Assembly (NCBI RefSeq): GCF_900215605.1
Contig: NZ_OBEL01000005.1
Span: forward strand, 248,001-312,000
Direction: 5' to 3'
Source: Cohaesibacter gelatinilyticus
GTDB lineage: Bacteria; Pseudomonadota; Alphaproteobacteria; Rhizobiales; Cohaesibacteraceae
Length of the DNA stretch: 64,000 nucleotides
Shown: positions 1 to 9,832 of the stretch, in pieces
Position numbering within the stretch: the first letter of the stretch is position 1
Layout: each line of letters starts with the position of its first letter
Translations under genes and position numbers: made by a program
Notes under the pieces: generated by a model
Seen by the model: only the letters and a program-made list of their open reading frames with translations
Told to the model about the DNA's origin: nothing
Databases searched by the model: none

Positions 1-861
1 GCCCACAGCATCAAAAAAGCGCGTCAGACAAAGCGTCGCTCGGATATTTTGCAAGATCAAACGCTTGCGATGATTTTTGACAAGCCATCCACTCGAACCC
101 GTGTTTCTTTTGATGTCGGAATGCGGGAACTGGGTGGCGAGCCGCTTATGTTGACCGGTCAGGAAATGCAACTCGGCCGTGGCGAAAGCATCTCGGACAC
201 GGCCAAGGTTCTCTCCCGCTTCGTTGATGGCATCATGATCCGTATGTTGGACCATGAGGCAGTGTGTGAGTTGGCAAAGACTGCCACGGTGCCGGTTATC
301 AACGCGCTGACCTATTATTCCCATCCTTGCCAGATCATGGCCGACATCATGACTTATGAAGAACATCGTGGGTCATTGGATGGAAAGGTTGTGACTTGGG
401 TCGGGGATTACAACAATGTTCTGGTGTCCTGGTTGCATGCTGCGGAGCATTTCGACTTCACCATTCGCGTTGCAGTCCCAAGCGAACTCATGACCGGCAT
501 GGATGAGATCAATCGTCTGAAAGACAAAGGTCTCAAGATTGAAGTCTGTGATACGGCAGAAGAAGCTGCGGTTGGCTCTGATCTGATCATTACTGACACA
601 TGGGTATCCATGGGTGATGAAGATGCAGAACGTCGTCATAACCTCTTGAAACCCTATCAGGTCAATACCAGATTGATGGAAATGGCCAACGATGAAGCCC
701 TCTTCATGCATTGCCTTCCTGCTCATCGGGGCGAGGAAGTAACGGATGAGGTCATGGATGGCCCGCAATCAGTCGTCTTTGATGAAGCGGAAAATCGCCT
801 GCATGCTCAAAAAGGTGTGCTGGCCTGGTGCTTCAACAAGGCCAACAATGATTTGAAATAA
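1..861 (+). CDS. argF: Ornithine carbamoyltransferase, 5' end cut by window
   Basis: Transfers the carbamoyl group of carbamoyl phosphate to ornithine, giving citrulline for arginine synthesis in the cytoplasm. The frame is open from base 1, so the N terminus lies outside the window; about 286 residues remain. The carbamoyl-phosphate motif STRTRVSF is at 88-111, HPCQ near 322-333, the DTWVSMG ornithine-binding loop at 595-615 and the [11 protein letters not shown] motif near 709-741. These separate it from aspartate carbamoyltransferase. hslO follows 109 bases later on the same strand, an order common in Hyphomicrobiales. Confidence 0.97.
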   Translation, partial: AHSIKKARQTKRRSDILQDQTLAMIFDKPSTRTRVSFDVGMRELGGEPLMLTGQEMQLGRGESISDTAKVLSRFVDGIMIRMLDHEAVCELAKTATVPVINALTYYSHPCQIMADIMTYEEHRGSLDGKVVTWVGDYNNVLVSWLHAAEHFDFTIRVAVPSELMTGMDEINRLKDKGLKIEVCDTAEEAAVGSDLIITDTWVSMGDEDAERRHNLLKPYQVNTRLMEMANDEALFMHCLPAHRGEEVTDEVMDGPQSVVFDEAENRLHAQKGVLAWCFNKANNDLK

Positions 862-970
862 CCCCATCTTTCGTGCTTCGGTGCGAACGGGTATATTGGG
901 ATTTGAAAGCGAGGGTGGATGGGCTATAGGCACGTCCGCCCTTTGCCGTTTACAAAAGAACAGGTTGAGC

Positions 971-1969
971 ATGAGCCAAATCAGCACAGATCAAGCGCCC
1001 CAGCAGCCCTTGGACCGCATCTTGCCTTTCCAGATTGACGGGCTCGATGTGCGTGGGCGGATGGTGCATCTCAATGAAACCGTCACAACCATTATCGAGC
1101 GCCACGATTATCCTGATGCTGTCAATCGTTTGCTGGCAGAGGCGGTCGCTCTTACCGCCTTGCTTGGATCGTCTTTGAAGTTTGAAGGCAAATTCATCCT
1201 TCAGGTTCAAAGTGAAGGAGCTGTCAATGTGTTGGTCGTGGATTACACGGCTCCTGATGCGGTTCGTGCCTATGTGCGCTATGATGCCGATGCACTGAAT
1301 GCCCTTATTGAAGCTGGCAAAACAAAGCCAGAAGATCTGCTGGGCAAAGGGCACCTGGTCATGACCATCGATCAGGGCCAATATATGAACCGCTACCAGG
1401 GTGTTGTTGCGCTGACCGGTCAATCTCTGGAACTTGTTGCCCATGACTATTTCATGCAATCAGAGCAGCTGCCAACCCTTGTGCGCCTTGCTGCTAGCCA
1501 GATGATGGAAAGTGCCAAAGGGGATGAAAAGGTTCGTTCCAGCTGGATGGCTGGTGGAATCCTGGTGCAATATCTGCCTGAAAGTTCAAAGGATATTCCG
1601 CATCGTGATCTGCATCCCGGCGATCACCCGGATCCTGAAAAGCAAGGTGAAGCCCTGATAGAGGAAGTAGATGCCTGGCGTGAGACGGAAGCTCTGATCG
1701 GTACCATTCAGGATCACGAATTGGTCGATCCCCAGGTCAGTGCTGAAACATTGCTCTATCGTTTGTTCCATGAAAATGGGCCACGTGTCTTTGAGGCGGG
1801 TGCAGTGCGTCATCAATGCAGCTGTTCCAATGAGCGTATTGAGGCGATGCTGGCAAACTTCAAGCGTGAAGAGATCGAAGATATGGTGGTTGATGGCAAA
1901 ATCGATGTGACATGCGAATTTTGTGGTGTGAGCTACCATTATGATCCCAAGCCTTGGATCAAGAAGTAA
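971..1969 (+). CDS. hslO: Redox-regulated chaperone Hsp33
   Basis: Holdase chaperone switched on by oxidative unfolding in the cytoplasm. The 332-residue product has the usual N-terminal Hsp33 fold and a C-terminal zinc centre made of CSC (HQCSCSNE) and CEFC, the four cysteines that bind zinc when reduced and form disulfides under stress. The ATG at 971 begins MSQISTDQ; a longer frame from 881 adds 30 residues unlike the family, so the inner start is preferred. It lies downstream of argF and ends 24 bases before a strong terminator. Confidence 0.96.
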   Translation: MSQISTDQAPQQPLDRILPFQIDGLDVRGRMVHLNETVTTIIERHDYPDAVNRLLAEAVALTALLGSSLKFEGKFILQVQSEGAVNVLVVDYTAPDAVRAYVRYDADALNALIEAGKTKPEDLLGKGHLVMTIDQGQYMNRYQGVVALTGQSLELVAHDYFMQSEQLPTLVRLAASQMMESAKGDEKVRSSWMAGGILVQYLPESSKDIPHRDLHPGDHPDPEKQGEALIEEVDAWRETEALIGTIQDHELVDPQVSAETLLYRLFHENGPRVFEAGAVRHQCSCSNERIEAMLANFKREEIEDMVVDGKIDVTCEFCGVSYHYDPKPWIKK

Positions 1970-2313
1970 GAGTTCGATAAAGCTTTCATTAACAAAAGCC
2001 CGCCTTTGGTGGGCTTTTTTGTGTCTGAATATTTCCAATTACTTGGATCTGTATCCAAGTCACGACAGGTTGCGACACTTGGTTACAAAATTCCGGCGTA
2101 AAACCGGACCGCGAAAACTTGACCCAGTGCCGCTTACGGTTTGAAATAGAACAAACGGGTTATCTGAATGCTGATAACCACTAAGCAGGACCATGGACCT
2201 AAAATGTCCGCAAATTGATCGTATGAAACGGAAAAGGCATCCGTTACTGACTTTGCTTCGTAAACAGCACGACAGAGTTGGTTTGGTGACGGTTTCCGAG
2301 CCCTGCCCAGCTA
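1970..2313. other. Intergenic region between hslO and the RND operon
   Basis: Apart from the terminator, the only structure seen is a 7-bp inverted repeat GGTTATC/GATAACC at 2158-2164 and 2173-2179, about 135 bases before the adaptor start. It could be an operator for the efflux genes, but no regulator gene is adjacent. No convincing small gene was found. Confidence 0.4.
1994..2020 (+). terminator. Rho-independent terminator after hslO
   Basis: Stem 1994-2004 pairs with 2008-2018 (11 bp, one G-U) across a TTT loop and runs into a T tract ending at 2020. It should end the argF-hslO transcript. Confidence 0.85.
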
Positions 2314-3810
2314 TTGGATAGACTAATCGTGACACATGAGCCCAAGCACCCCTTGCCGCAAGAATTACCCAATCCATCACGCCGGTCAGCTCCTGCAGGT
2401 GGTGTTTCACGGATAGAGGGACCGGTTCCAGCTCAATCCATAGCTATTCGAAACCCATCGATCCTGAACTGGGTGGCTCGGATCGTTCTGCCTATTTTAT
2501 TGATAGCCGTGACGGTATTTGTCTTTCGTGGATTGATCGGCTCCAAGCCTGATATCGGCAAGCTTGCTGCACGCGAGGAGGCTTATGCAGTTGAAGTCAA
2601 AACTGTAACTCCGACCCAATATCAACCGAGTATATCTTTGTTTGGGACAGTATTTGCTGCTCGTACGGTTGAACTGCGTGCTCTTGTGGGAGGTGAAGTC
2701 ATCTGGGTCAATCCAGGGCTTGCGGAAGGGCAGGTTCTCTCGGAGGGAGAAGCTCTGGTGCGAATTGACGCCTTTGATTATGAGGGTGCAGTGCGCGAAG
2801 CCCGAGCTAATCTGAATGAGGCAAAAGCCAAGCTCACCGAAACACGCGCAACCATCAAATCCGAAGAATCTGCTCTTGAGCGCCTGAAAGAGCAGACGGA
2901 ATTCGCGGAGCGTGATCTGGAAAGAGCCAACAAATTGGCAAAATCGGGGTCGCTTACACAGCAATCATTGGAAAATCGCAAATTGGTGCTTTCCCAGCGT
3001 CAACAGGTGATGGAAGCACGCAGCAACAATCTGACGGTTCTTAAAGCCAGGATTGAACAACAGCTCGCCAATTCCGAACGGCTACACTGGCGCCTGGATC
3101 AGGCAAACCGGAATCTCGCCAATACCGATCTCAAGGCGCCGTTCACCGGGTTGGTTCAGAAGAAGAATGTTGATCTGGGGCGCAATGTTTCCGGAAATGA
3201 TGCTTTGGTAACCATGTATGATCCAGAGCAGATGGATGTGCGTTTCACCTTATCAGATGCACAATATGGCCGCCTGATCTCGGATCAGAGCGATTTGGTA
3301 GGACGTGCCATATCGGTTGTCTGGAAACTGGGTGATGTCAGCCAGACCCATAGTGCAACCATCTCAAGAATTACACCGGAGATTGATGCCACAAATGGTG
3401 GCATCCAGGTGTATGCTCGCCTTGACCGGCGTTCGGCCCTTCGTGCGGGCACATTTGTTGAATTGTCAGTCCCGGACAAGCTCTACCAGAATGTAATCCG
3501 TGTGCCTCAGGCGGCAGTCTATGATGATAAGCTTTTGTATTTGGTAGATGGTCAAGGGCGGATGAAATCGGAAAAAGTGGCAATCAAGGCCTATCTCGGG
3601 GAAGAAGTTCTGGTTGATGCATCCAGTCTGCGGGTCGGACAACAGGTCATCACTACCCGTATTGCAGAGGCTGGCGATGGTTTGAAAATTGTCATACCTG
3701 ATCTGAAAGCAACAGGCTTTGCAAAGGAGAAAGTTCGACCAGTAGGGAATAAAGATAAGAGCTCGAACGGGAAACAACAAAAGATCGATAAAACCGGGGG
3801 GCAATCATGA
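2314..3810 (+). CDS. RND efflux periplasmic adaptor (membrane fusion protein)
   Basis: Links an inner-membrane RND pump to an outer-membrane channel. The roughly 498-residue protein has one N-terminal membrane segment (WVARIVLPILLIAVTVFVF), then a barrel-sandwich half, a long alpha-helical hairpin rich in E, A, R and K (about 2790-3120), the returning half (DLKAPFTGLVQKKNV) and a C-terminal beta domain: the HlyD/AcrA order. The start is uncertain: TTG 2314 gives the longest frame, GTG 2329 is possible, and neither has a clear ribosome site. The stop overlaps the next gene by ATGA, so the two are translationally coupled. The substrate cannot be told from the sequence. Confidence 0.88.
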   Translation: MDRLIVTHEPKHPLPQELPNPSRRSAPAGGVSRIEGPVPAQSIAIRNPSILNWVARIVLPILLIAVTVFVFRGLIGSKPDIGKLAAREEAYAVEVKTVTPTQYQPSISLFGTVFAARTVELRALVGGEVIWVNPGLAEGQVLSEGEALVRIDAFDYEGAVREARANLNEAKAKLTETRATIKSEESALERLKEQTEFAERDLERANKLAKSGSLTQQSLENRKLVLSQRQQVMEARSNNLTVLKARIEQQLANSERLHWRLDQANRNLANTDLKAPFTGLVQKKNVDLGRNVSGNDALVTMYDPEQMDVRFTLSDAQYGRLISDQSDLVGRAISVVWKLGDVSQTHSATISRITPEIDATNGGIQVYARLDRRSALRAGTFVELSVPDKLYQNVIRVPQAAVYDDKLLYLVDGQGRMKSEKVAIKAYLGEEVLVDASSLRVGQQVITTRIAEAGDGLKIVIPDLKATGFAKEKVRPVGNKDKSSNGKQQKIDKTGGQS

Positions 3811-6800
3811 GCCGGTTTGATTCAGGCAAGAAAAGCGCGGTTTCATTTTTTGTTCGTCATCCCAACGCTGCCAATCTGTTGATGGTGCTGATGATCATCG
3901 TTGGCCTGTTCTCCCTTTCGAAGATGAATAGCCAATTTTTCCCGACCATCGATACCGATGCGATCCGCGTGGCAGTCACTTGGAATGGAGCAAGCGCCGA
4001 AGATGTGGAAGCCAATATTCTGGAAATTATCGAGCCACAGGTGCGTTTTATTGACGGCGTGAAGGGAATCGACTCTGTCGCTCGTGAAGGCTATGGCTCG
4101 GTAGTGCTGGATTTCAATCCGCAAGCCGATATGCAAATCGCCTTGAGCGATGTCGAGGCGGCTGTTGATGGGATCTCTACATTACCGGATGGGGCAGATA
4201 CACCGAAAGTCTCTTATTTTCAGTTTCGTGACAGTGTGGTCAGACTTATTCTGACAGGACCATTTCCAGAAGGAGCCTTAAAGGAATTTGCCAAACGAAT
4301 GCGTGATGATCTCTTGGATCGTGGTATCGACAAGGTTGATTTCACAGGGGTGCGTGACGAAGAATTCTTTATCGGCCTGCAGAATTACGATCTGCGGCGC
4401 CTGAATTTGACGGTCAAGGATATTGCTGGCCAAATTAGCTCCAACAGCCGTGATCTGCCATCCGGCTCCATTGATGATGGAATCGAGAAACAGGTTCGCA
4501 CGCTGGGGGCAGAAGAAAATCCGGAAGATCTTGGCAATATCGAGATCATTTCCCAGAAAGATGGTTCCCGTGTCAAGCTGGATGAGATTGCACGCATCGA
4601 GCGTCGTTTTGATCCCGACCAGGTTCGCGGAATTCTCGGAGGACGGGCAGCCATTCAGCTCACGGTCCAGCGCGCACCAACGGCAGATAGCCTCAAAGCT
4701 GCTGCTATCGTGGATGACTATTTACAGGAGATCACTCCGACCCTGCCAAAGACACTGGAAGTTATCAAATATGATGCACGTGCCGAATATCTGACAGATC
4801 GCATCTTGCTGTTGGTGAAGAATGCAGGGTCAGGTCTTCTGCTGGTCGTGATCATTTTGACAATCTTCCTCAACGCCCGGATTGCCTTGTGGGTGACAGC
4901 AGGGATTCCGGTTGCCATTCTGGCCGCTTTCTTGGTCCTCTTCCTGATAGGAGAGACCATCAACATGATCTCCCTTTTTGCGTTCATCATGATGCTGGGA
5001 ATCATTGTCGATGATGCAATTGTGGTTGCTGAGGATACAGCGACCCGGTTTTCCAATGGCGATCCCGGGCCTGTCGCGGCCGAGAATGGCGGAATGCGAA
5101 TGTTGATGCCGGTGGCGGCCGCATCACTAACGACCATAGCCGCCTTTGCACCCATTTTCATTATTGGTGATACCATCGGCAAGATGATGGCGGTTCTGCC
5201 TGTCGTCGTGATCGCGGTGCTCATAGCCAGTCTGATCGAATGTTTCTTCATTCTACCTGGCCATTTGGCACATTCCTTGACCCCGTCCTATCATCGTGGC
5301 TGGTCGGTCAAGCGAGTGAGTGTTGTCGGCATAGGGCTTTCATTGGTCTTGATGGGATTTTATGTCATTCCCGAAAGCCTGGCTGCAAAGTTTGGCGGTT
5401 TGATCGAACAGTCATGGGCAAGTTTGCACTCCGTTATGCCGGAGCAAACAGCTTTATTCGTTCTGGCGGGTTTCGCGCTGACTTTTGCCATTATTCTGGA
5501 GTTGGTGTTCAATCATCTGGAGCGTAAGAAGCTTGCCAAGGGGCATGCAGCAAACGCGAGCTTGAAGCAAGGCAAGTTGCGAAGACGTTTCGATGCAGGA
5601 TTTGCAGCTCTTCGGGACGGTCCTTTCCATCGTCTGGTTACGCTTTCTTATGCCTGGCGCTATACCACTATAGTCCTCTGCATCGCGTCATTGGTGTTGA
5701 TGGTCGGTTTGTTGAAGGGAGGGCGCCTTGGCTTTGTCTTCTTCCCGTCGCCCGAGTCAGAAACCGTCAACATGTCTGTCACGTTCAATGTCGGTATTCT
5801 GGAATCCGAGGCCTTGGACATTATCAAGCAGATTGACAAAACGGTTTATGAGACCGAAGCCAGGTTGGGGCAGGGCGAAAAGCTGGTCGAAGCAGCCTTT
5901 ACTACTCTTGGCCAATCGGGCCGAACAACGGCTGACAATGTGGCTTCCATCCGGCTGCGTCTGACCGCATCCGAAGTTCGGACAGTGCGCACACGTACCA
6001 TGGTACGGGCTCTGAATAAGGCTATGCCAAAGATTCCGGGCTTGAAAAATGTCTCCATTCGGGGTCAACGTGGTGGTCCACCGGGTGCAGATCTGGATAT
6101 CAAGATTTTCGGTGCATCTCCATCGGCCCTTAAAACGGCGGCACTGGATGTGCGCGAGCGTTTGACCTCTTATGCCGGCATTTCCGAGATTGACGATGAT
6201 ATGCCATATGGCAAGCCGGAGCTTACACTCAGTTTGACACCACGTGGTGCTGCTCTTGGCTTTTCCTCACAGAGCGTCAGCGATCAGGTTCGGGATCTCC
6301 TGGAGGGTCGAACCGCACGCAAATTGGCCATTCTGGATGAAGAAGTGGATATAGTCTTGCAGCAAGTGAGCCGCAAGGATGTAGATAATCTTCGATCGAT
6401 CTGGCTGAAAAGTCCCTCCGGTCAATATGTGCCGATCACCGAAGTCGTTAGCTTGCAAGAAAGCCAGGGTTTCTCGCTTATTCAGCGTGAAGACGGGAAA
6501 ACCACCATCGCAGTCACTGCAGATGTGGATTCCAAAGTCATCACCGTACAGGATCTTGTTGCCAAGCTGGGTGAGGAGCTGATGCCCGCAATCGCTGTCA
6601 AACATGGTATCGACTATGCCTTTGCAGGCCGTGACGAGGAGCGCAAAGAAGCTTTTGCCGACTTGCAGGTCGGTGTCCTGATCGCGCTTGCTGTTATCTA
6701 CATCATTCTGGCCTGGGTCTTTGCTTCCTATACTCGCCCGTTCGCCATCATGCTGATCATTCCATTCGGCTTCGTAGGTGCGGTATTGGGGCACTATCTG

Positions 6801-7202
6801 ATCGGAATAAATCTGACCATTTTGTCGATGATAGGCTTGCTAGGCTTGTCGGGAATTCTGGTCAATGACTCGATTATTCTGGTCAGTCGACTGGATGAAC
6901 GCTTGGCTCATGGCGAAAGCCTGATGGATGCAGCTATCGGAGCAAGTTGTGACCGCTTCCGGGCAGTATTGTTGACGTCTCTTACAACATTGGGCGGACT
7001 GACACCGCTTTTGTTTGAAACCTCTACCCAAGCGCAATTCTTGAAACCAATGGCGGTGACCATCGTCTTTGGTCTGGCAGTAGCAACATTGTTTGTTTTG
7101 TTTTTGGTGCCGACCCTCTTTGGCATTGGTGGCGATATCAAGCATCTTATCAAGCGAATGATCCATCCAGCCGGGTCAGCAAATTCAGGCAGTCAAGCCT
7201 GA
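3807..7202 (+). CDS. RND efflux transporter permease
   Basis: Proton-driven inner-membrane pump of the AcrB/HAE superfamily, 1131 residues. The N terminus FFVRHPNAANLLMVLMIIVG is the first membrane segment; the TM4 proton-relay pair is in IIVDDAIVVAED (about D402, D403). Two large periplasmic loops follow TM1 and TM7. It is about 90 residues longer than the usual 1040: between TM6 (ending FFILPGHLAH) and TM7 there are two extra hydrophobic stretches, near 5305-5385 and 5440-5520. It overlaps the adaptor gene by 4 bases. No outer-membrane channel gene is adjacent, so a TolC-like protein encoded elsewhere is probably used. Confidence 0.93.
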   Translation: MSRFDSGKKSAVSFFVRHPNAANLLMVLMIIVGLFSLSKMNSQFFPTIDTDAIRVAVTWNGASAEDVEANILEIIEPQVRFIDGVKGIDSVAREGYGSVVLDFNPQADMQIALSDVEAAVDGISTLPDGADTPKVSYFQFRDSVVRLILTGPFPEGALKEFAKRMRDDLLDRGIDKVDFTGVRDEEFFIGLQNYDLRRLNLTVKDIAGQISSNSRDLPSGSIDDGIEKQVRTLGAEENPEDLGNIEIISQKDGSRVKLDEIARIERRFDPDQVRGILGGRAAIQLTVQRAPTADSLKAAAIVDDYLQEITPTLPKTLEVIKYDARAEYLTDRILLLVKNAGSGLLLVVIILTIFLNARIALWVTAGIPVAILAAFLVLFLIGETINMISLFAFIMMLGIIVDDAIVVAEDTATRFSNGDPGPVAAENGGMRMLMPVAAASLTTIAAFAPIFIIGDTIGKMMAVLPVVVIAVLIASLIECFFILPGHLAHSLTPSYHRGWSVKRVSVVGIGLSLVLMGFYVIPESLAAKFGGLIEQSWASLHSVMPEQTALFVLAGFALTFAIILELVFNHLERKKLAKGHAANASLKQGKLRRRFDAGFAALRDGPFHRLVTLSYAWRYTTIVLCIASLVLMVGLLKGGRLGFVFFPSPESETVNMSVTFNVGILESEALDIIKQIDKTVYETEARLGQGEKLVEAAFTTLGQSGRTTADNVASIRLRLTASEVRTVRTRTMVRALNKAMPKIPGLKNVSIRGQRGGPPGADLDIKIFGASPSALKTAALDVRERLTSYAGISEIDDDMPYGKPELTLSLTPRGAALGFSSQSVSDQVRDLLEGRTARKLAILDEEVDIVLQQVSRKDVDNLRSIWLKSPSGQYVPITEVVSLQESQGFSLIQREDGKTTIAVTADVDSKVITVQDLVAKLGEELMPAIAVKHGIDYAFAGRDEERKEAFADLQVGVLIALAVIYIILAWVFASYTRPFAIMLIIPFGFVGAVLGHYLIGINLTILSMIGLLGLSGILVNDSIILVSRLDERLAHGESLMDAAIGASCDRFRAVLLTSLTTLGGLTPLLFETSTQAQFLKPMAVTIVFGLAVATLFVLFLVPTLFGIGGDIKHLIKRMIHPAGSANSGSQA

Positions 7203-7231
7203 ATATAGGTCGCAGGAATTCTGACACGTAA

Positions 7232-7259
7232 AAAGAGCCAAGATTATCCTGGCTCTTTC
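7232..7259 (+). terminator. Terminator after RND operon
   Basis: A 9-bp perfect stem, 7232-7240 with 7250-7258, with a 9-base loop and a short T run. It lies between the convergent RND and DUF2189 genes and may serve both. Confidence 0.65.
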
Positions 7260-7344
7260 TACCCACGTTGCCGCATCATCGTCGCCTGATGGTACCAACA
7301 TGTGGGAAGCTGGCACCATGCCCACCGTTCGACAAGAAGCAAAA

Positions 7345-8178
7345 TCAGGCTTCTTCATCGCCTTCAAAGCTCACAGTGCGTCTGTAGAGATGCCAGGTTG
7401 CGTGACCAAGCAAGGGCAACACCACGATTATGCCGACGAAGAATGACGCAAGGGATACAGCGAGCATAACGGCGATAAAAGCAGCCCAGCTGATCATGGT
7501 TTTGGGGTTCTTCAGAACGGCCTGAACGGATGTGATCATGCCGGTGACAAAATCAACGTCCTTGTGAAGCAGTAGCGGAAAAGCCACCACGGTGATCGAA
7601 AAAACTGCCATGCCGAGAATGGCACCGGTAATATTCCCTGCCAGAAGGAACAGAGCGCCGCGTGGAGATCCAATCACAACACCCAAAAGATCGGAGATGT
7701 TGATTTCCTGCAATCCGAAGAAGATGACATAAAGGAAAATCGCAATATCAATCCAGATGATGAAAGCAAAGCCGGTGACAATGGCCATCCAGCGCAATTC
7801 TTTTCCGCGCTTGGAGAATATCGCACCCAGGATACCACCCCATTCCATGGTTTCACCCATTTCTTTGCGACGGCTGACTTCATACAGTCCTGCGGCGACG
7901 AAAGGTGCGATCAGTGCAAAACCTGAGGCCAGGGGATAAACGAGGTAAGGAAGGTCCAATCCCGTCAAAAACCAGATCATGATCCAGCCACCGACGGCAT
8001 AGAACAGGCCGAAAAACAGGCTGAATTTGAAATTTTCCTGAAAATCACGAAAACCCGCACTCAAAGCTGCGGAAATATCTTCGGATGAAATATTACGAAT
8101 GATCGGTTTGATCTTGGGTCTGGCATGCTCTTCATGCTGCGTCGTTGAAAGGGTTGTGCCTTCTACTGCTTCACTCAA
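7345..8178 (-). CDS. DUF2189 family membrane protein
   Basis: A 277-residue protein of the DUF2189 family, function unknown. After a hydrophilic 40-residue N terminus (RNISSEDISAALSAGFRDF, the typical family opening) there are about six hydrophobic segments, including FSLFFGLFYAVGGWIMIWF, ASGFALIAPFVAAGLYEV and a C-terminal pair ending in FFVGIIVVLPLLGHATW. This suggests an inner-membrane protein. Translation appears to begin at TTG 8178, preceded by an AGGAGAGGG ribosome site; no ATG lies nearby. It is convergent with the RND operon and monocistronic. Confidence 0.85.
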   Translation of the reverse strand: MSEAVEGTTLSTTQHEEHARPKIKPIIRNISSEDISAALSAGFRDFQENFKFSLFFGLFYAVGGWIMIWFLTGLDLPYLVYPLASGFALIAPFVAAGLYEVSRRKEMGETMEWGGILGAIFSKRGKELRWMAIVTGFAFIIWIDIAIFLYVIFFGLQEINISDLLGVVIGSPRGALFLLAGNITGAILGMAVFSITVVAFPLLLHKDVDFVTGMITSVQAVLKNPKTMISWAAFIAVMLAVSLASFFVGIIVVLPLLGHATWHLYRRTVSFEGDEEA

Positions 8179-8821
8179 AATCCCTCTCCTACCTGTCTGC
8201 GGGACTGTCTTTTTCCGCTCAATGCGCTGGACGACAGATCCTCTGAATTGGCAAAAATGCCAAAGGTCCTGAGATCTATGTTAGCGAGAATGGAGTGCGA
8301 CACAATGTCTCAAAATGCGCTTTTTATGACGCAGCGCAGGATAAGTTCGGGATTTTTGCTCCACAAGGAGAGAAATTTTGACATTGTATGTATCGCATAC
8401 ATTGCAACCGTCTTACGAAAAATTCAAATGACTTAGTGCCCAATCATGAGAAATTATGATCATGTTTCAATTTGTTAGTCCGCATGGAGAGGAATTCCAA
8501 GTTGATTGAAACTGCGCGAATAACAGATTTACAGCATCTGAAATACGGATTTATATGCACTGCATCATAGTTTTTTACGAGTTTTCCCCTAATCTAGATC
8601 TAAAGTTAAAATAAATTCGCTCGAGTCTGAGCTTAAATGCCGATTTGAGAAAATTTGTTTCTCGTTTCCCCAGCGTAATGAAGAGAGTTTGTCTAATTGT
8701 CAAAAAGCGAAAATAGATATCGCAGTGCCAAGTTTATCCAATGAAGTCATGAAAAAAGCCCGCCAAATCTTGATATGGCAGGCTTTTGGAAGTCCCGACA
8801 AAGGCTGATGGTTAAAGTAGC
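8179..8821. other. Long intergenic region, no gene supported
   Basis: 643 bases between two minus-strand genes. It should carry the promoter of the DUF2189 gene at the low end and holds the terminator of the SDR gene at 8752-8787. An inverted repeat TGTATG-tatcg-CATACA lies at 8385-8401 with a TTGACA just before it (8378-8383), and ATGATCAT at 8456-8463. A 62-codon plus-strand frame at 8248-8436 has no ribosome site or protein-like composition and is not called. Confidence 0.4.
8752..8787 (-). terminator. Terminator of the SDR gene
   Basis: Read on the minus strand, AAAAGCCTGCCA pairs with TGGCGGGCTTTT (one G-U) around a 12-base loop and ends in six T. It sits 35 bases past the SDR stop codon. 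Confidence 0.8.
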
Positions 8822-9568
8822 TTAGACATGTTGACCGCCATTGATATGGATTTCCGATCCGGAGACATAGGAAGCGCTCTCCGAACACAGATAATAAATC
8901 GTGTCAGCAACCTCGGATGTCAGGCCCAAACGGCGCAATGGAATGGTTTCGACAATCTTGTCGGTTCCAGGTGATAGAATGGAGGTATCGATTTCACCGG
9001 GTGCAATGGCATTGACACGGATTTTGTGAGGGCCAAAGTCTGCGGCCATTTCTCTCGTCAATGAAGCAAGAGCAGCCTTGGATGTGGCATAAGCGGTTCC
9101 GGCAAAAGGATGCACGCGCATGCCGGCAATAGACGTAACATTGACAACAGAGCCTTGCGCCTCTTTCAATTCGTCGAACAAGCCACGAGCCAGCATGATG
9201 GGCGCGAAGAAATTGACTTGAAAAACTTGCCGCCACAAATGCATGGGAGTCTCAAGACTATCAAGGCGTTGCCCTTCGCTATTTTTGGGGCTGATTGCGG
9301 CATTATTGACCAAAGCGTGAAGACGCCCACCTTCTGTTTTCAGTCGATCCTTGATCTCGCCTACTGCAACACCCAGATTATCCGGGTCTGATAGATCAAT
9401 CTGGATGTGGTCTTCCGGCCCCATGGGCCATGGGCATTTGTCGGAAAACGGGTGCCGGGAGCAGGAGATAACCCGCCATCCTGCTTGCGAAAAGCGTTTG
9501 ACGGTTGCATGACCAATTCCGCGGCTGGCGCCGGTCAAAACCAGAGTTTTGCGTTCAGTGTCTGACAT
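8822..9568 (-). CDS. SDR family NAD(P)-dependent oxidoreductase
   Basis: Classical short-chain dehydrogenase of about 248 residues. Visible motifs are the cofactor glycine motif TGASRGIG at the N terminus, NNAA in the fourth strand, a catalytic Ser in VVNVTSIAGM, the YATSK Tyr-Lys pair and the C-terminal GSEIHINGGQ typical of FabG-like enzymes. ATG 9568 (MSDTERKT) is chosen because AAAGG lies nine bases upstream; the ATG at 9577 sits directly against the same site. The substrate is unknown. It is monocistronic, with its own terminator. Confidence 0.9.
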   Translation of the reverse strand: MSDTERKTLVLTGASRGIGHATVKRFSQAGWRVISCSRHPFSDKCPWPMGPEDHIQIDLSDPDNLGVAVGEIKDRLKTEGGRLHALVNNAAISPKNSEGQRLDSLETPMHLWRQVFQVNFFAPIMLARGLFDELKEAQGSVVNVTSIAGMRVHPFAGTAYATSKAALASLTREMAADFGPHKIRVNAIAPGEIDTSILSPGTDKIVETIPLRRLGLTSEVADTIYYLCSESASYVSGSEIHINGGQHV

Positions 9569-9832
9569 ACTGCACATCCTTTCACCCTATAGATAGGATG
9601 ATGCCAGTCCGGTTGCGAGCATAAAAGTGTGCTGGACAAACATTTCTCTTTTAGTCACAAGACAATTGTATCTTATGGACTGGAAACTTGATTTTGAAAG
9701 ACTACATTTCTTTGTCATACGGACAAGCCCTGATAAGCTTGATCTAACACAAGGGAAAGTGCGTCCGGTTGAGTTATAGCTCGCATGGGACTTGGCCGCA
9801 AAGGGTCAGCAAGAGAAAAAATTGGGTCCAAT

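Noticed and set aside
881-970. N-terminal extension of hslO
   Set aside because: The extra 30 residues do not resemble Hsp33, whose sequence begins at 971.
8248-8436. 62-codon plus-strand frame in the gap after the DUF2189 gene
   Set aside because: No ribosome site and no protein-like composition.
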